DNA of 39,631 nucleotides from Ktedonobacteraceae bacterium (GTDB lineage: Bacteria; Chloroflexota; Ktedonobacteria; Ktedonobacterales; Ktedonobacteraceae). Shown piece after piece: positions 31,002 to 39,631 of this stretch (the stretch's first letter is position 1; every line of letters begins with the position of its first letter). Below the pieces are notes generated by a model. That model was not told where the DNA came from, made no database searches, and worked only from the letters and a program-made list of their open reading frames with translations. The stretch covers positions 1 to 39,631 of the forward strand of contig JAFAXQ010000290.1 of NCBI GenBank assembly GCA_019240835.1, written 5' to 3'. A program made the translations under genes and the position numbers.

Positions 31002-33342
31002 ATTGCACCTCCTTCGCCTGCTGAATCGCTTCCCAGACAGAGTGAGGCCGCAGCGGCATATCAAGGTGACGGACGCCTAGGGGCGCGAGCGCATCTAGGA
31101 CGGCATTCACCAGGGCTGGCGGTGCAGCAATGGCACCTCCTTCACCTACTCCTTTCACCCCAAGGGAATTGAGAGGTGATGGCGTGACGGTGCGGTGTAA
31201 CTCAAACGATGGAAGGTTCTCAGCGACCGGAATACGATAGGTGAGTAGCGAGTCTGAAAGGAGGTGACCCTGTTCATCGTAGATGGCTTCTTCCAGCAAG
31301 GCTTGCCCAAACCCTTGCGCAATTGCCCCATGCACTTGTCCATCCACAATCATCGGGTTGATCACCGTGCCGCAGTCATCCACCCCGACATAGCGCAGCA
31401 GCGTGACTACCCCGGTCTCGGGCTGCACCTCCACGATGGCCACGTGGGAGCCGAACGCCCACGTGAGACCACGTGGGTCGAAGAACACCGTCGCTTCGAG
31501 TCCGGGCTGTACGTCCGGCGGAGTTCTGTGATTGTGATAGGCGGTGACGGCAAGGTCTGTCCATGTGACCGTCTTGTCTATCCCATCGGCGTAGATGTGG
31601 CCATCGACGAAACGAATGGCGTCTGGCGTGGAGTTAAGCAGATAAGCCGCGATGACCGCCGCTTTCTTGCGGACGTGCTCAGCGGCCTTGGCCACAGCCG
31701 AGCCTCCGACACATGCCGAACGGCTGGAGAATGATCCCAGCCCTAACATGGCCCCCTTCGTGTCCCCTTGCAGAACGCTAATGCGTTCAAACGGGAAGGC
31801 AAGTATCGTGCTGGCAATCTGAGCCCAGACGGTTTCGTGTCCCTGACCCGATGGGCAGGTACCACTCGTCACGGTCAGCGAAGTATCGGGGTTTACCCGC
31901 ACGGTGGCTGACTCGCCGGACCCCGCGGGCAAGCCATAATTAGCGAAAGAGATGCCATAATCAGCCATCTCCGATGGAGCCAGACCTCCAGGCTCCACAA
32001 AGGTGCAGAAGCCAATGCCGAGATAGCGACCGTGTGCTCTGCCCTCTGCCTGTTGCCGACGTAAAGCGGGGAGGTCAATTGCATCCAGCAGTGTATCGAG
32101 GTTCGCTTCATAATTGCCCGAGTCCATTGTCACGCCCAAAGCAGTGGTCACCGGAAATTCCTGCGGCTTCCAGAAATTGCGACGCCGCAAAGTCACTGCG
32201 TCTATGCCAAGTGCCTTCGCAAGCAGGTCCATCATGCGTTCGAGATTATAGACCGCTTCGGGCCGCCCTGCCCCTCGATAGGAGTCGGTGGTCATCGTAT
32301 GCGTGCTGACACAATCAATCTTGAAGTGGATAGCAGGAATTTTATACGTGCCTGAGGCCGCTAGTTGTCCCAGAGCTGGAATAGCTGCTGTAAAGCATTG
32401 GCTATAGGCTCCCATGTCTGCGACTCCGATCAGTTCATAGGCAAGCAGGTCACCCTGCCGGGTAGCAACGAGAGTGGCGGTGGTGACCCATCCTCGTCCA
32501 TGCGTCGAGGCAACCATCGCCTCACGCCTCGTTTCAGTCCAGCGGATGGGACGGCCAAGTTGGCGCGAGGCGAAGCAGGTAAGAATCTCTTCGGCGTAGA
32601 CATTCAGCTTTGAGCCAAATGCCCCTCCAACGTCCGGGGAGATCACCCGCACGTTGCCAAGTGGCAAGCCGAACATCTTGCCGATGGCCCCTGCAACTCC
32701 AAAGGGCATTTGGGTCGTGGTCCACAGCGTTACTCGGTTTGTATTCCAATCGGCAAGACTCGCTCGCGGCTCTAGTGCAAGTGGAATGACTCGCTGATTG
32801 ACCAGACGCTGTGAGACAACCACCACATCGTCGCGTGTCTTTGCAGCGGCTACCGCTTTGGCGTCGCCTGTCTCAACCGTGTTGATAATGTTAGAAGGTA
32901 GGTCATCGTGGACTTTGAGAGAATTACTGGCCGCCACTTCGACGTCGATGAGTGCCTCCCGAGGCTCATAGGTGACCTCCACTGCATCAGCGGCATCTTG
33001 AGCAAGATAACGGTTCTCAGCCACGACCATCACGACAGCCTCACCAACGTGCTTGACGAAACCATCCGCTAAGAGCGGACGAAGCTTGCCACTCTGGTTG
33101 AGTGCCAGAAGTGGGCCAAGATGCTTCACGTCATCGAAGGTGTAGATGGCACGGACCCCTGGCATCTGCAGTGCTCGCGTCTTGTCGATTGCTGTGATGC
33201 GTGCATGGGCGTGAGGACTACGTACAAATATGATGGCCTTCTCGCCTGGTAACTTCACGTCATCCACGTAGCGCCCTGCTCCGCGAATGAGGGCAGCATC
33301 TTCCACTCGTTTGATAGCTGTGCCTATTCCAGCAATAGTCAT
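30982..33342 (-). CDS. Molybdenum hydroxylase large catalytic subunit, CoxL form II-like
   Basis: A 786-aa molybdopterin-cytosine-dinucleotide subunit. GGAFGSK, the active-site loop [17 protein letters not shown] and the catalytic-base motif [17 protein letters not shown] are clear. True aerobic CO dehydrogenases (form I) have AYRCSFR with the copper-binding Cys; the loop seen here is the form II AYRGAGR type. The enzyme is therefore probably not a genuine CO dehydrogenase but hydroxylates an aldehyde, heterocycle or acyl-CoA. The start overlaps the coxS stop as ATGA. Confidence 0.92.
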   Translation of the reverse strand: MTIAGIGTAIKRVEDAALIRGAGRYVDDVKLPGEKAIIFVRSPHAHARITAIDKTRALQMPGVRAIYTFDDVKHLGPLLALNQSGKLRPLLADGFVKHVGEAVVMVVAENRYLAQDAADAVEVTYEPREALIDVEVAASNSLKVHDDLPSNIINTVETGDAKAVAAAKTRDDVVVVSQRLVNQRVIPLALEPRASLADWNTNRVTLWTTTQMPFGVAGAIGKMFGLPLGNVRVISPDVGGAFGSKLNVYAEEILTCFASRQLGRPIRWTETRREAMVASTHGRGWVTTATLVATRQGDLLAYELIGVADMGAYSQCFTAAIPALGQLAASGTYKIPAIHFKIDCVSTHTMTTDSYRGAGRPEAVYNLERMMDLLAKALGIDAVTLRRRNFWKPQEFPVTTALGVTMDSGNYEANLDTLLDAIDLPALRRQQAEGRAHGRYLGIGFCTFVEPGGLAPSEMADYGISFANYGLPAGSGESATVRVNPDTSLTVTSGTCPSGQGHETVWAQIASTILAFPFERISVLQGDTKGAMLGLGSFSSRSACVGGSAVAKAAEHVRKKAAVIAAYLLNSTPDAIRFVDGHIYADGIDKTVTWTDLAVTAYHNHRTPPDVQPGLEATVFFDPRGLTWAFGSHVAIVEVQPETGVVTLLRYVGVDDCGTVINPMIVDGQVHGAIAQGFGQALLEEAIYDEQGHLLSDSLLTYRIPVAENLPSFELHRTVTPSPLNSLGVKGVGEGGAIAAPPALVNAVLDALAPLGVRHLDMPLRPHSVWEAIQQAKEVQYVSQSL

Positions 33343-33842
33343 CTTCCTGCCTCCTCAAACAGCGATGCAGGAGGAGGAAGGCCTTGCAGTTTAGCAGCAC
33401 CATATTGAATTGCTCGCACAATGTTATGGTACCCTGTACAGCGACACAGATTCCCCTCCAAGCTCGCACGGATCTCCGCTTCACTAGGATTCTTGTTCTC
33501 TTGGAGTAGATCAATCGCGGACAGGATCATACCCGGCGTGCAATAGCCACATTGCAGCCCGTGCATCTCCCGAAATCCCTCCTGAAGGGGGTGTAGGGTC
33601 TCAGTAGACCCTACACCCTCAATGGTCGTAATGGTGCTTCCTATAGCCTGAACAGTAAGAATAGTACAGGACTTGACGGCTTTCCCATTCATCAGAACAG
33701 TACAAGCACCACAGAAGCTACTTTCACACCCTACATGCGTGCCGGTGAGCGCGAGATGCTCGCGGAGAAAATGCACCAGGAGCAAGCGTGGCTCGACATC
33801 GTGCGAGAGGAGTGTACCGTTCACAGTAAGTGTGACATTCAT
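33339..33842 (-). CDS. Molybdenum hydroxylase 2Fe-2S small subunit (CoxS-like)
   Basis: A 167-aa electron-transfer subunit with two [2Fe-2S] clusters. The plant-type ferredoxin ligands are in [21 protein letters not shown]. The alpha-helical cluster ligands are in CGYCTPGM and CRCTGY. Its start overlaps the AGE-STAS stop as ATGA, and its stop overlaps coxL the same way, so all three are translationally coupled. A 13-bp perfect inverted repeat lies inside the coding region at 33589-33618, encoding [10 protein letters not shown] where relatives have a short Gly/Asp loop. Confidence 0.94.
   Translation of the reverse strand: MNVTLTVNGTLLSHDVEPRLLLVHFLREHLALTGTHVGCESSFCGACTVLMNGKAVKSCTILTVQAIGSTITTIEGVGSTETLHPLQEGFREMHGLQCGYCTPGMILSAIDLLQENKNPSEAEIRASLEGNLCRCTGYHNIVRAIQYGAAKLQGLPPPASLFEEAGR
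33589..33618. repeat. 13-bp inverted repeat inside the coxS coding sequence
   Basis: GGGTGTAGGGTCT (33589-33601) and its exact complement AGACCCTACACCC (33606-33618) surround the loop CAGT. It falls at a surface loop between the two iron-sulphur domains. Confidence 0.85.
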
Positions 33843-36061
33843 GATTTTCCTATCTTCGTGGCATCGTATGTTTCCATGGTCGTGAACTCTTCCCAGGCCC
33901 CCACACCCTGCAGGGCAGCTCTTACGTTCGCATTCGTGCCCACCACATAGAAGTCCTTATCTTCAGGTAGCTTTTCACGTGTGAAGCTTAAGGCCCGCGC
34001 CGCCTCTTTGGACATTGCCTGCAGGTTTTCCATGTGCAGGACAATCCGTTTTGGATTGGCAGCAACGACCTTGTCCAACTGTGCCTTGAAGACTGGGGTA
34101 GCTACTTCATTGAGGTTCCCAAACAAGGTCAACTGTGCCACGCCATCGGCTATAGTCAGTTCCGAGTCGAAGAGCGTTCCTGTTGGCGCGAGTCGCACCT
34201 GCACACGCAGTTCTTGGTTTACCGCAGGCTCAAGCGCTGGGCTGCCAGCCCAGCTTGGACGCTGCTTGAGGGGATGCTGTTCTTGCACGGTGGGCAGCTT
34301 AATAGTCATGGCCACTGGGTCGAAGTCGCTGTACGGAGCGCCGTTGATCAGCACTTCTTCGATGCGTACACTTCCTGGCGGCAGAATATCAGGCTGAACA
34401 CGCAAGATGTTATCTTTGAGTGCGCCTGGTTGCGGCTTGAAGTAGAAGTTCATCGGCTGCTTGTTGATCAGCAAGTTGGTGTAGACCGACGCTAGATAAC
34501 ACAACTCGAACGAGTGATAGCCGGACATTGAGTGGCTGCCTTTGAGCCGCTCCGTGCCCATCAGATAAGGGATACCGGTGGCCAGGACATTGAAATACAC
34601 GCCCCCGTTATCCTGGTCTGGGAAGAATGCGTTGTAGAAGGCCGACGATTCACGAGCTAGACGCTTATACTCAGGCTCTTTAAGCGAACCATGCAGGATC
34701 AAATACGCCAGGATGGCCTGTTCCTGCTGCCACCATGCCTTGCGGTCATGCCAGACGAAACGGTGCCACTCCTGACCTTGACCTCGAACACGTTCTAGCA
34801 CATCATACCAGGCCCCGCGCTGCTTATCCATGCCCACAGTCGGCATGATGCCTGCAATCTTCTTGGCCAAAGTCGTATAGCGCTCATTGGGTCGCAGGTG
34901 ATGAATGCGCATCAGATTCCAGGCAATTTTGAGGTTGTGTCCGACCACAGCGCGGTTTTGCTGCCAGCCCCAAGTTGTGTCATGGCTCCAGTCCTCATAG
35001 AATTTTTCCTGGACGAATGGGCTATGCTCATGGTCCGGGAAATGTTCGGCGATAGTATCGGCGGTATAGACCAGGAAATCGGCGTATTTGTCCTCTGCGG
35101 TTGCTAGCCAGAGATTGATCAAATAGGCAGGGGCATGGTCACCGACCGAGTTCCAGTTCTTGCGAGCACGGTCCTTACCCAGAGACTCAGCTCGTGGATC
35201 GAATGTCACCGGGTCGAGGTGAGAGAAATAGCCGCCTTTTTGCGTATCCAAATAGTATTTGTTGAACAGGTTGATGGTCATTTCGGCATCGCGCAGGATC
35301 CGCGGATCGCCTGTAGCGCGGTAGGTTTGGATCGGCCCGGCAAGAGCATAGATCTGCTCGTAGGCCGGAATAGCCTCGTAGTCGTCGCCGAATTCCGAAG
35401 CCAGGATCTTGCGTACACGCCCACCCTGCACGTCTATTCCGTGGTACCAGTACGCAATGTTCTGTTCTTCATCGACAGCGCGCAGATGGTCGCGCAGGTA
35501 CTCTGTCCCTTTTTCTGCCACTGTCAGGTAGCGCTCTTCCCCTGTCAGTAAGTAGGCCGAAGCGAACCCGTAGATCATGCGCGAGATGGTGTCGGTCTCC
35601 TGGCGAGTGCTCTCGATCTTCTGGCCTTCGACGGTTAGCTTGGTACGATAATTGCGGTAGTCGATATTGCCATCGGGGAACTGGGCGTTGTAATAGAACT
35701 CGGCCAGCGAGCGAATCTGTTTGATCCACCAGTCTGGCTCCTCAAAGCGATAGTCATCCAGCTTACGACCGGTCAGGATAATGTGCTTGGCCTCGAACGT
35801 GAACCCGCCCCCCTCGGGGTAGAAGATACCGTACGCGAACAGGTATTTGCCCGGGGTAAGTACGTCTTCCAGTGGTGCCCCTGGATCCTGGTACGGTTCG
35901 TCCAGATTGCGCAGCAGTTCCCCATAGGTCGTATCGGTGAGGGTCACCACGAATTCCCTATCGTCGGTTGTTTTCAGGCCGAACGTTTTCTTGCCTGTGT
36001 CAACAGGGGTGGTGACGTATCCGGCAATGGTATCCGCGAATGTGAAACGCATCTCGTTCAT
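33839..36061 (-). CDS. AGE-family (N-acylglucosamine 2-epimerase-like) protein fused to a STAS domain
   Basis: A 740-aa multidomain protein. Residues 1-95 are a beta-rich domain ([20 protein letters not shown] ... [10 protein letters not shown]). Residues about 100-530 are an (alpha/alpha)6 AGE barrel with [26 protein letters not shown] and [15 protein letters not shown], which carry the family's catalytic His and Trp positions. After a linker, residues about 640-730 form a STAS-like domain ([23 protein letters not shown] ... [20 protein letters not shown]), as in anti-sigma antagonists. The usual phosphorylated Ser is not clear. AGE enzymes isomerise or epimerise sugars. It starts 14 bp after glgX (AAGGAG present) and overlaps coxS, placing a sugar enzyme in a molybdenum hydroxylase operon. 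Confidence 0.82.
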   Translation of the reverse strand: MNEMRFTFADTIAGYVTTPVDTGKKTFGLKTTDDREFVVTLTDTTYGELLRNLDEPYQDPGAPLEDVLTPGKYLFAYGIFYPEGGGFTFEAKHIILTGRKLDDYRFEEPDWWIKQIRSLAEFYYNAQFPDGNIDYRNYRTKLTVEGQKIESTRQETDTISRMIYGFASAYLLTGEERYLTVAEKGTEYLRDHLRAVDEEQNIAYWYHGIDVQGGRVRKILASEFGDDYEAIPAYEQIYALAGPIQTYRATGDPRILRDAEMTINLFNKYYLDTQKGGYFSHLDPVTFDPRAESLGKDRARKNWNSVGDHAPAYLINLWLATAEDKYADFLVYTADTIAEHFPDHEHSPFVQEKFYEDWSHDTTWGWQQNRAVVGHNLKIAWNLMRIHHLRPNERYTTLAKKIAGIMPTVGMDKQRGAWYDVLERVRGQGQEWHRFVWHDRKAWWQQEQAILAYLILHGSLKEPEYKRLARESSAFYNAFFPDQDNGGVYFNVLATGIPYLMGTERLKGSHSMSGYHSFELCYLASVYTNLLINKQPMNFYFKPQPGALKDNILRVQPDILPPGSVRIEEVLINGAPYSDFDPVAMTIKLPTVQEQHPLKQRPSWAGSPALEPAVNQELRVQVRLAPTGTLFDSELTIADGVAQLTLFGNLNEVATPVFKAQLDKVVAANPKRIVLHMENLQAMSKEAARALSFTREKLPEDKDFYVVGTNANVRAALQGVGAWEEFTTMETYDATKIGKS

Positions 36062-36075
36062 GGATTACTCCTTTT

Positions 36076-38232
36076 CTAGCGAGAAATTAACACCACGACA
36101 CTACGATTGTGTACACCATAGACGCTTCCCTCAACCACTGTTTCTTTGCCCGGTTCCCCCACGTTCTCCGCAATATCATTGGGGGAATCCTGTGCTGTAT
36201 CTACGACTCTGTACCATTTCCTACCTGGCACTGTCGGGATATCAAAGTCGAGATCCTGCCAATCCATATTGAGCATGACGTGGATATCTGTATCCCCTGA
36301 ACCATCTTTGGCTGGGAAGCCGCCCATCGTAAAGGCCAGCACGGTGGAGCTGGGGTCGAACCACCCTGGGGCATTCAAGCGACACCCATGCCAAGAAATA
36401 TCAGCCAAACCACGTTGGTTCACCTGGCCTGTAAAAAAGCTATTACGATGTAAGCTACGATGAGTCTTACGGAAGGCAATCATCTTTTTGAAGAAGCGGA
36501 ACATATCCCGGTTCTTTTCGGCGAGGTCCCAATCGAACCAACTGATCTCGTTATCCTGGCAATAGGCGTTGTTGTTGCCTTTCTGGGTCCGTCTGATCTC
36601 ATCGCCAGCCACAAACATGGGGACACCTTGAGAAAGCATCAGGATAGCAGCAAAGTTCTTGACCTGGCGCTTGCGTAGAGCCTCAATGGCAGGATCATCC
36701 GTTTCGCCTTCAGCTCCACAGTTCCAGCTCAGGTTGTCGTTGATACCGTCGCGGTTGGCTTCACCATTGGCCTCATTGTGTTTGTAGTTGTACGACACGA
36801 GATCATTGAGCGTAAATCCGTCGTGGGCAGTCAGGAAATTGATGCTGTTGATCGGGAGCTCTCCTTCGGTGTGGAAGACGCTAGCGCTACCCGCAATGAC
36901 ATCGGCGACTGCTCCAACAACCACTTTTCCATCGAGGTATCCGCGGTCGCCCTTGACGAAGTGCCTGATGGTATCGCGGTAGCGCCCGTTCCATTCTCCC
37001 CAACGATAGCCTGGGAAGTAGCCAACTTGATACAGCCCAGCAGCGTCCCAGGCTTCGGCAATGACTTTGCTATCGGCCAGGATTTCTGAAAGTTCAATCT
37101 GCCAGATAACCGGTGGCTTGGCCAAAGGAATGCCGTCTTCGTCGCGGGACAGAATAGCGGCCTCGTCGAAGCGGAAACCGTCAACGTGCATTTCCGTCAC
37201 CCAGTATTCCAAGACATCGATAATGAGCTTCTCGGTGATGGGTTCGTTGCCATTGACGGTGTTGCCACACCCAGAGTAGTTCATATAGTATCGCTTGTCC
37301 TGAGGCGAGAGCATGTAGTAATGGTTGTTGGCAAAGCCTTTGAAGCTGATCATCGGCCCCATTTCATTGCCTTCGCTAGTGTGGTTAAAGACTACATCGA
37401 GAATGACTTCTATGCCTGCTTTGTGCAACGCCTTGATCATATCGCGGAACTCTGTAACGTGCTGTCCATATTCGGGGTTCACACAATACAAGCTTTGAGG
37501 GCAAAAGAAGCCGAAAGGGTCGTATCCCCAGTAGTTCGACAGCGGTTTGCCATCAGGATTGATTTGTTTCACTTCCTTATTGTCAAAGTCGAAGATCGGC
37601 AGCAGTTCGACGGCAGTGACGCCCAACTCCTTGAGGTATGGTATCTTTTCGATGACTCCGAGGAAGGTTCCAGGGTTGCGACAATTGGACGAAGGTGATT
37701 GTGTAAACCCTCGAACATGCATCTCGTAGATGATGGTTTCGTTCATAGGGTGATTCAGCGGACAGTCGTTTCCCCAGTCATAATTGGCTATATCAATGAC
37801 GATACTGCGCATGGAAGTGGCTGCATTATCGTTTGGAGTACAAGCAGCAACACGGTCCCACAGTGTGTTCGTATTGCCTCTAGCATACGGGTCGATCAGC
37901 ACCTTGTCCGGGTTATGGCAGTCTCCCTGGCCATGGACGTCCTGAGGGCCATCCACACGGTAGGCGTAGTGCAGGCCAGGTTTGGCTCCTCTCAAATAGA
38001 TATGCCAGAATTTAAAGGTCTTATAGGTGGTCGGATCCAGTTTAATCTCCTGAATTGGATCTGGATCATCATGGTCATCGAAGAGCAAAAGACTGACCGA
38101 TGTCGCACGGTCCGAGTACACAGAGAAGTTGACTCCCTGCTCGTCTGGTGTTGCTCCCAAAGGATGAGAACGTCCTACTTCAATTTGATAGGTGGGTGTA
38201 ACTACTTCCGCTTGACGCTGAGTAATACTCAT
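36076..38232 (-). CDS. glgX: Glycogen debranching enzyme, GH13 isoamylase type
   Basis: A 718-aa isoamylase-like enzyme that cleaves alpha-1,6 branches of limit-dextrinised glycogen. An N-terminal CBM48 (SHPLGATPDEQGVNFSVYSDRATSVSLLLFD) precedes the GH13 barrel. The four conserved regions are present: DVVFNHT, DGFRFDEA (nucleophile Asp), VIAEAWD (acid Glu) and FLTAHDGFTLNDLVSYN (transition-state Asp). The track start at 38268 lacks support; ATG 38232 has AGGAGG 7 nt upstream. glgP, glgC and glgA are not next to it. Confidence 0.93.
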   Translation of the reverse strand: MSITQRQAEVVTPTYQIEVGRSHPLGATPDEQGVNFSVYSDRATSVSLLLFDDHDDPDPIQEIKLDPTTYKTFKFWHIYLRGAKPGLHYAYRVDGPQDVHGQGDCHNPDKVLIDPYARGNTNTLWDRVAACTPNDNAATSMRSIVIDIANYDWGNDCPLNHPMNETIIYEMHVRGFTQSPSSNCRNPGTFLGVIEKIPYLKELGVTAVELLPIFDFDNKEVKQINPDGKPLSNYWGYDPFGFFCPQSLYCVNPEYGQHVTEFRDMIKALHKAGIEVILDVVFNHTSEGNEMGPMISFKGFANNHYYMLSPQDKRYYMNYSGCGNTVNGNEPITEKLIIDVLEYWVTEMHVDGFRFDEAAILSRDEDGIPLAKPPVIWQIELSEILADSKVIAEAWDAAGLYQVGYFPGYRWGEWNGRYRDTIRHFVKGDRGYLDGKVVVGAVADVIAGSASVFHTEGELPINSINFLTAHDGFTLNDLVSYNYKHNEANGEANRDGINDNLSWNCGAEGETDDPAIEALRKRQVKNFAAILMLSQGVPMFVAGDEIRRTQKGNNNAYCQDNEISWFDWDLAEKNRDMFRFFKKMIAFRKTHRSLHRNSFFTGQVNQRGLADISWHGCRLNAPGWFDPSSTVLAFTMGGFPAKDGSGDTDIHVMLNMDWQDLDFDIPTVPGRKWYRVVDTAQDSPNDIAENVGEPGKETVVEGSVYGVHNRSVVVLISR

Positions 38233-38272
38233 GTGTTTTCCTCCTGTGCAGCCATGCTCATCTGGCAATGAA

Positions 38273-38340
38273 TAGCCTCCGCTACAATGTTGTTCAGCCT
38301 ACATTCTGCAAACACGGCAATATTAAGAGGCTGGAGGCTA
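38273..38340. promoter_or_regulatory. Interrupted inverted repeat between the VOC gene and glgX
   Basis: TAGCCTCC (38273-38280) pairs with GGAGGCTA (38333-38340), and CAGCCT (38295-38300) can pair with AGGCTG (38328-38333) as an alternative. The outer right arm includes the VOC stop codon. It could be a weak terminator or attenuator within the array. Confidence 0.35.
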
Positions 38341-38763
38341 GATCTGCGGTGGATTCTCCTGATCGACATAGCCCTGGCTTATCTCCACGATATTCCCATC
38401 TGGGTCGGCTACCCAGACTGTGCGCCATCCAGGGATAAAGCTGTCAAAGTTCATTGGACCCAGGGTGATCTTTGCATCATCGCCCATCTCAGTTAACTTG
38501 GCGTCGACGTTGTCTACCATGAAAGCGATATGACGCCAGCCTGGGTACTGTGGCCCATCTGCACCAACGGGAGGGGCAGGTGCCTGTTTGGTCGCTTTGA
38601 AAAGCTCAAGGTAGACGTCTCCCGTCTTGATAAAGACAATCTGGTCTTCGCCAAGCGGTATCACTCGTGCTCGCTTGAAGCCAAAATATTTGCTATAAAA
38701 CCGCTCGCTAGCAAGCGGGTCTTTGCAGGATATTGCAACGTGTGAAAAGGTCAAAGCACTCAT
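38338..38763 (-). CDS. VOC superfamily (glyoxalase/dioxygenase-like) protein
   Basis: A 141-aa vicinal-oxygen-chelate protein. Two beta-alpha-beta-beta-beta modules are visible: HVAISCKDPLASERFYSKYFGFK with LELFK, and RHIAFMVDNVDAKLTEM with DPDGNIVEISQG. Metal ligands are probably His at the start of each module and Glu at the end (YLELF and NIVEI). Members include glyoxalase I, ring-cleavage dioxygenases and isomerases, so the reaction is uncertain. AGGAAGGAAAC precedes the ATG. It lies 30 bp after the DJ-1-like gene. Confidence 0.82.
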   Translation of the reverse strand: MSALTFSHVAISCKDPLASERFYSKYFGFKRARVIPLGEDQIVFIKTGDVYLELFKATKQAPAPPVGADGPQYPGWRHIAFMVDNVDAKLTEMGDDAKITLGPMNFDSFIPGWRTVWVADPDGNIVEISQGYVDQENPPQI

Positions 38764-38793
38764 TGTTTCCTTCCTAATACACTATTTCATACA

Positions 38794-39363
38794 CTACTTC
38801 TCAGCCAGCATATCTATGATCGTGTGCGCAAACAGGTGGCACAAGGGGCCTGACCGCCCCGTGACGAGGTCACCGTCCACTACCACGTCCTGATCAGTAT
38901 AAATGGCACCCATGTTCTTGACATCACCGATTAGGTTGTTGTGACACACAACCTTGCGGCCCCGTACCAACTCAGGTGTGGGAGCTACCAGCCACATGCC
39001 ATGGCAGATGATGCCCTTGAGGATGCTCTTCTGCGCGAAGACTCGCTTGAGAAAGAAGCTGGCGGGCGGCAGCTTGTTGACATCCTCAGTGTATCTGAGG
39101 CGGTCGGAGACGATAGCGGATGGGACGATGATGGCGGCAAAGCTGTTGAGGGTAGCATCATCCATGTTCTCAAAGCTTTCGTGACACTCAAAAGGAACCT
39201 TGTAGTCATGTCCCGTAAAGGTTAAGGAGGGCTGACCCCACAAACGCGTCAGGAAGTGCAGGTCTGCGCCTTCTTCGGGGAAGCGGTGTTCGTAGTAAAA
39301 GATTTCCTTTTCGTAGAAGTCGCTCTCGAACAGAATGCCTATCTTTTTTCCTTGCAGTTTCAT
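38794..39363 (-). CDS. DJ-1/PfpI family protein
   Basis: A 189-aa class I glutamine-amidotransferase-like protein. GILFESDFYEKEIFYYEHRF carries the conserved acidic residue after the first strand, and the nucleophile elbow is GIICHGMWLVAP (Cys-His-Gly). DLVTGRSGPLCHLFAHTII closes the fold. It is shorter and clearly different from the DJ-1 protein at 27132. GAGGAGG precedes the ATG. Likely aldehyde-related hydrolase, deglycase or chaperone; not specific enough to name. Confidence 0.83.
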   Translation of the reverse strand: MKLQGKKIGILFESDFYEKEIFYYEHRFPEEGADLHFLTRLWGQPSLTFTGHDYKVPFECHESFENMDDATLNSFAAIIVPSAIVSDRLRYTEDVNKLPPASFFLKRVFAQKSILKGIICHGMWLVAPTPELVRGRKVVCHNNLIGDVKNMGAIYTDQDVVVDGDLVTGRSGPLCHLFAHTIIDMLAEK

Positions 39364-39391
39364 AGTTGCCTCCTCAGCATAGAAAAACAGG

Positions 39392-39631
39392 TTATAGCCT
39401 CTGTAAGTCGTGGGTATTTTTGATCAGGTCGGAGGCTTTCTCACCAGCCATCAGGATGCCTGTGTGGCAGTTTCCAGAGGGAACAACGGGCATGATACTG
39501 GCATCAACGACCCTAAGCCCTTCAACTGCATGGACCCGCAACTGTGGATCCACCACGGACATATCATCCAGTCCCATCTTGCACGAACCGACCTGATGAT
39601 GATACGAATCGGCGTTTTTACGCACGAAATC
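39392..39631 (-). CDS. GMC-family FAD oxidoreductase, C-terminal part (5' end beyond window)
   Basis: Eighty visible codons, open to the last base of the window, so the ATG-like start in the track is internal. [11 protein letters not shown] carries the catalytic His of glucose-methanol-choline oxidoreductases. [29 protein letters not shown] is the C-terminal flavin-domain signature. NCHTG places a His where choline dehydrogenases have Asn, as in aryl-alcohol and glucose oxidases. Likely oxidises an alcohol or aldehyde. It lies 28 bp upstream of the DJ-1-like gene and is the first visible gene of the array. Confidence 0.88.
   Translation of the reverse strand, partial: DFVRKNADSYHHQVGSCKMGLDDMSVVDPQLRVHAVEGLRVVDASIMPVVPSGNCHTGILMAGEKASDLIKNTHDLQRL

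Overview
The window looks like a chromosomal segment of a Chloroflexota bacterium, most likely of the class Ktedonobacteria. This rests on gene flavour, not on a search: a Thermus/Chloroflexi-style isocitrate dehydrogenase with a long C-terminal extension, a lactate-dehydrogenase-like malate dehydrogenase, a split B12-binding methylmalonyl-CoA mutase subunit next to a MeaB GTPase, a short-form ProRS behind a T-box, multi-copy XRE-TPR regulators, frequent GTG/TTG starts, and hairpin repeats with a GGCGAC/GTCGCC core. Taxonomy is an inference.

Layout. 1-3741 (+): 3' end of rnc, an orphan adenine-specific DNA methyltransferase carrying an in-frame 42-bp tandem repeat, then the B12-binding mutase subunit and meaB. 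3867-6989 (+): a tight two-gene cassette, an HEPN-like protein followed by an ~890-aa protein with two P-loop domains (a KGGVGR deviant ParA/MinD domain and an AAA-like domain). This is the best candidate here for an uncharacterised conflict system. 7023-8522 (-): an XRE-TPR regulator with a broken, translationally coupled small ORF at its 3' end. 8882-10644: a small zinc-binding protein, a Q/G/Y-rich prion-like repeat protein and a Fur-family regulator. 10694-14915 (+): an envelope cluster (phospholipase D, D,D-carboxypeptidase, phosphodiester glycosidase lipoprotein). 14985-20668 (-): T-box-controlled proS, an FHA membrane protein, a transglutaminase-like membrane protein in the same frame as the FHA gene and separated from it by one stop codon, and a GT4/GT5-type glycosyltransferase. 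20870-27021: mdh, rsmI, a second XRE-TPR regulator, icd, a truncated beta-carbonic-anhydrase-like ORF and rplI.

27132-39631 is one long minus-strand array of eleven genes with short gaps or ATGA overlaps: GMC oxidoreductase (cut by the window end), DJ-1/PfpI, VOC/glyoxalase, GlgX, an AGE-epimerase/STAS fusion, the CoxS, CoxL (form II-like motif) and CoxM subunits of a molybdenum hydroxylase, UbiX, UbiD and a second DJ-1/PfpI. A 24-bp hairpin terminator closes it. A flavin alcohol oxidase, a three-subunit molybdenum hydroxylase and a prenylated-FMN decarboxylase with its cofactor maker recall furan (HMF/furoate) degradation clusters. The added sugar enzymes and aldehyde-handling proteins are unusual, and the substrate is unknown.

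A recurring architectural feature is the gene junction: most convergent pairs are separated by long, often perfect hairpins that contain the stop codon of one or both genes. There is also a spacer-less 72-bp perfect palindrome upstream of icd. I saw no tRNA, rRNA, CRISPR array or complete insertion sequence.
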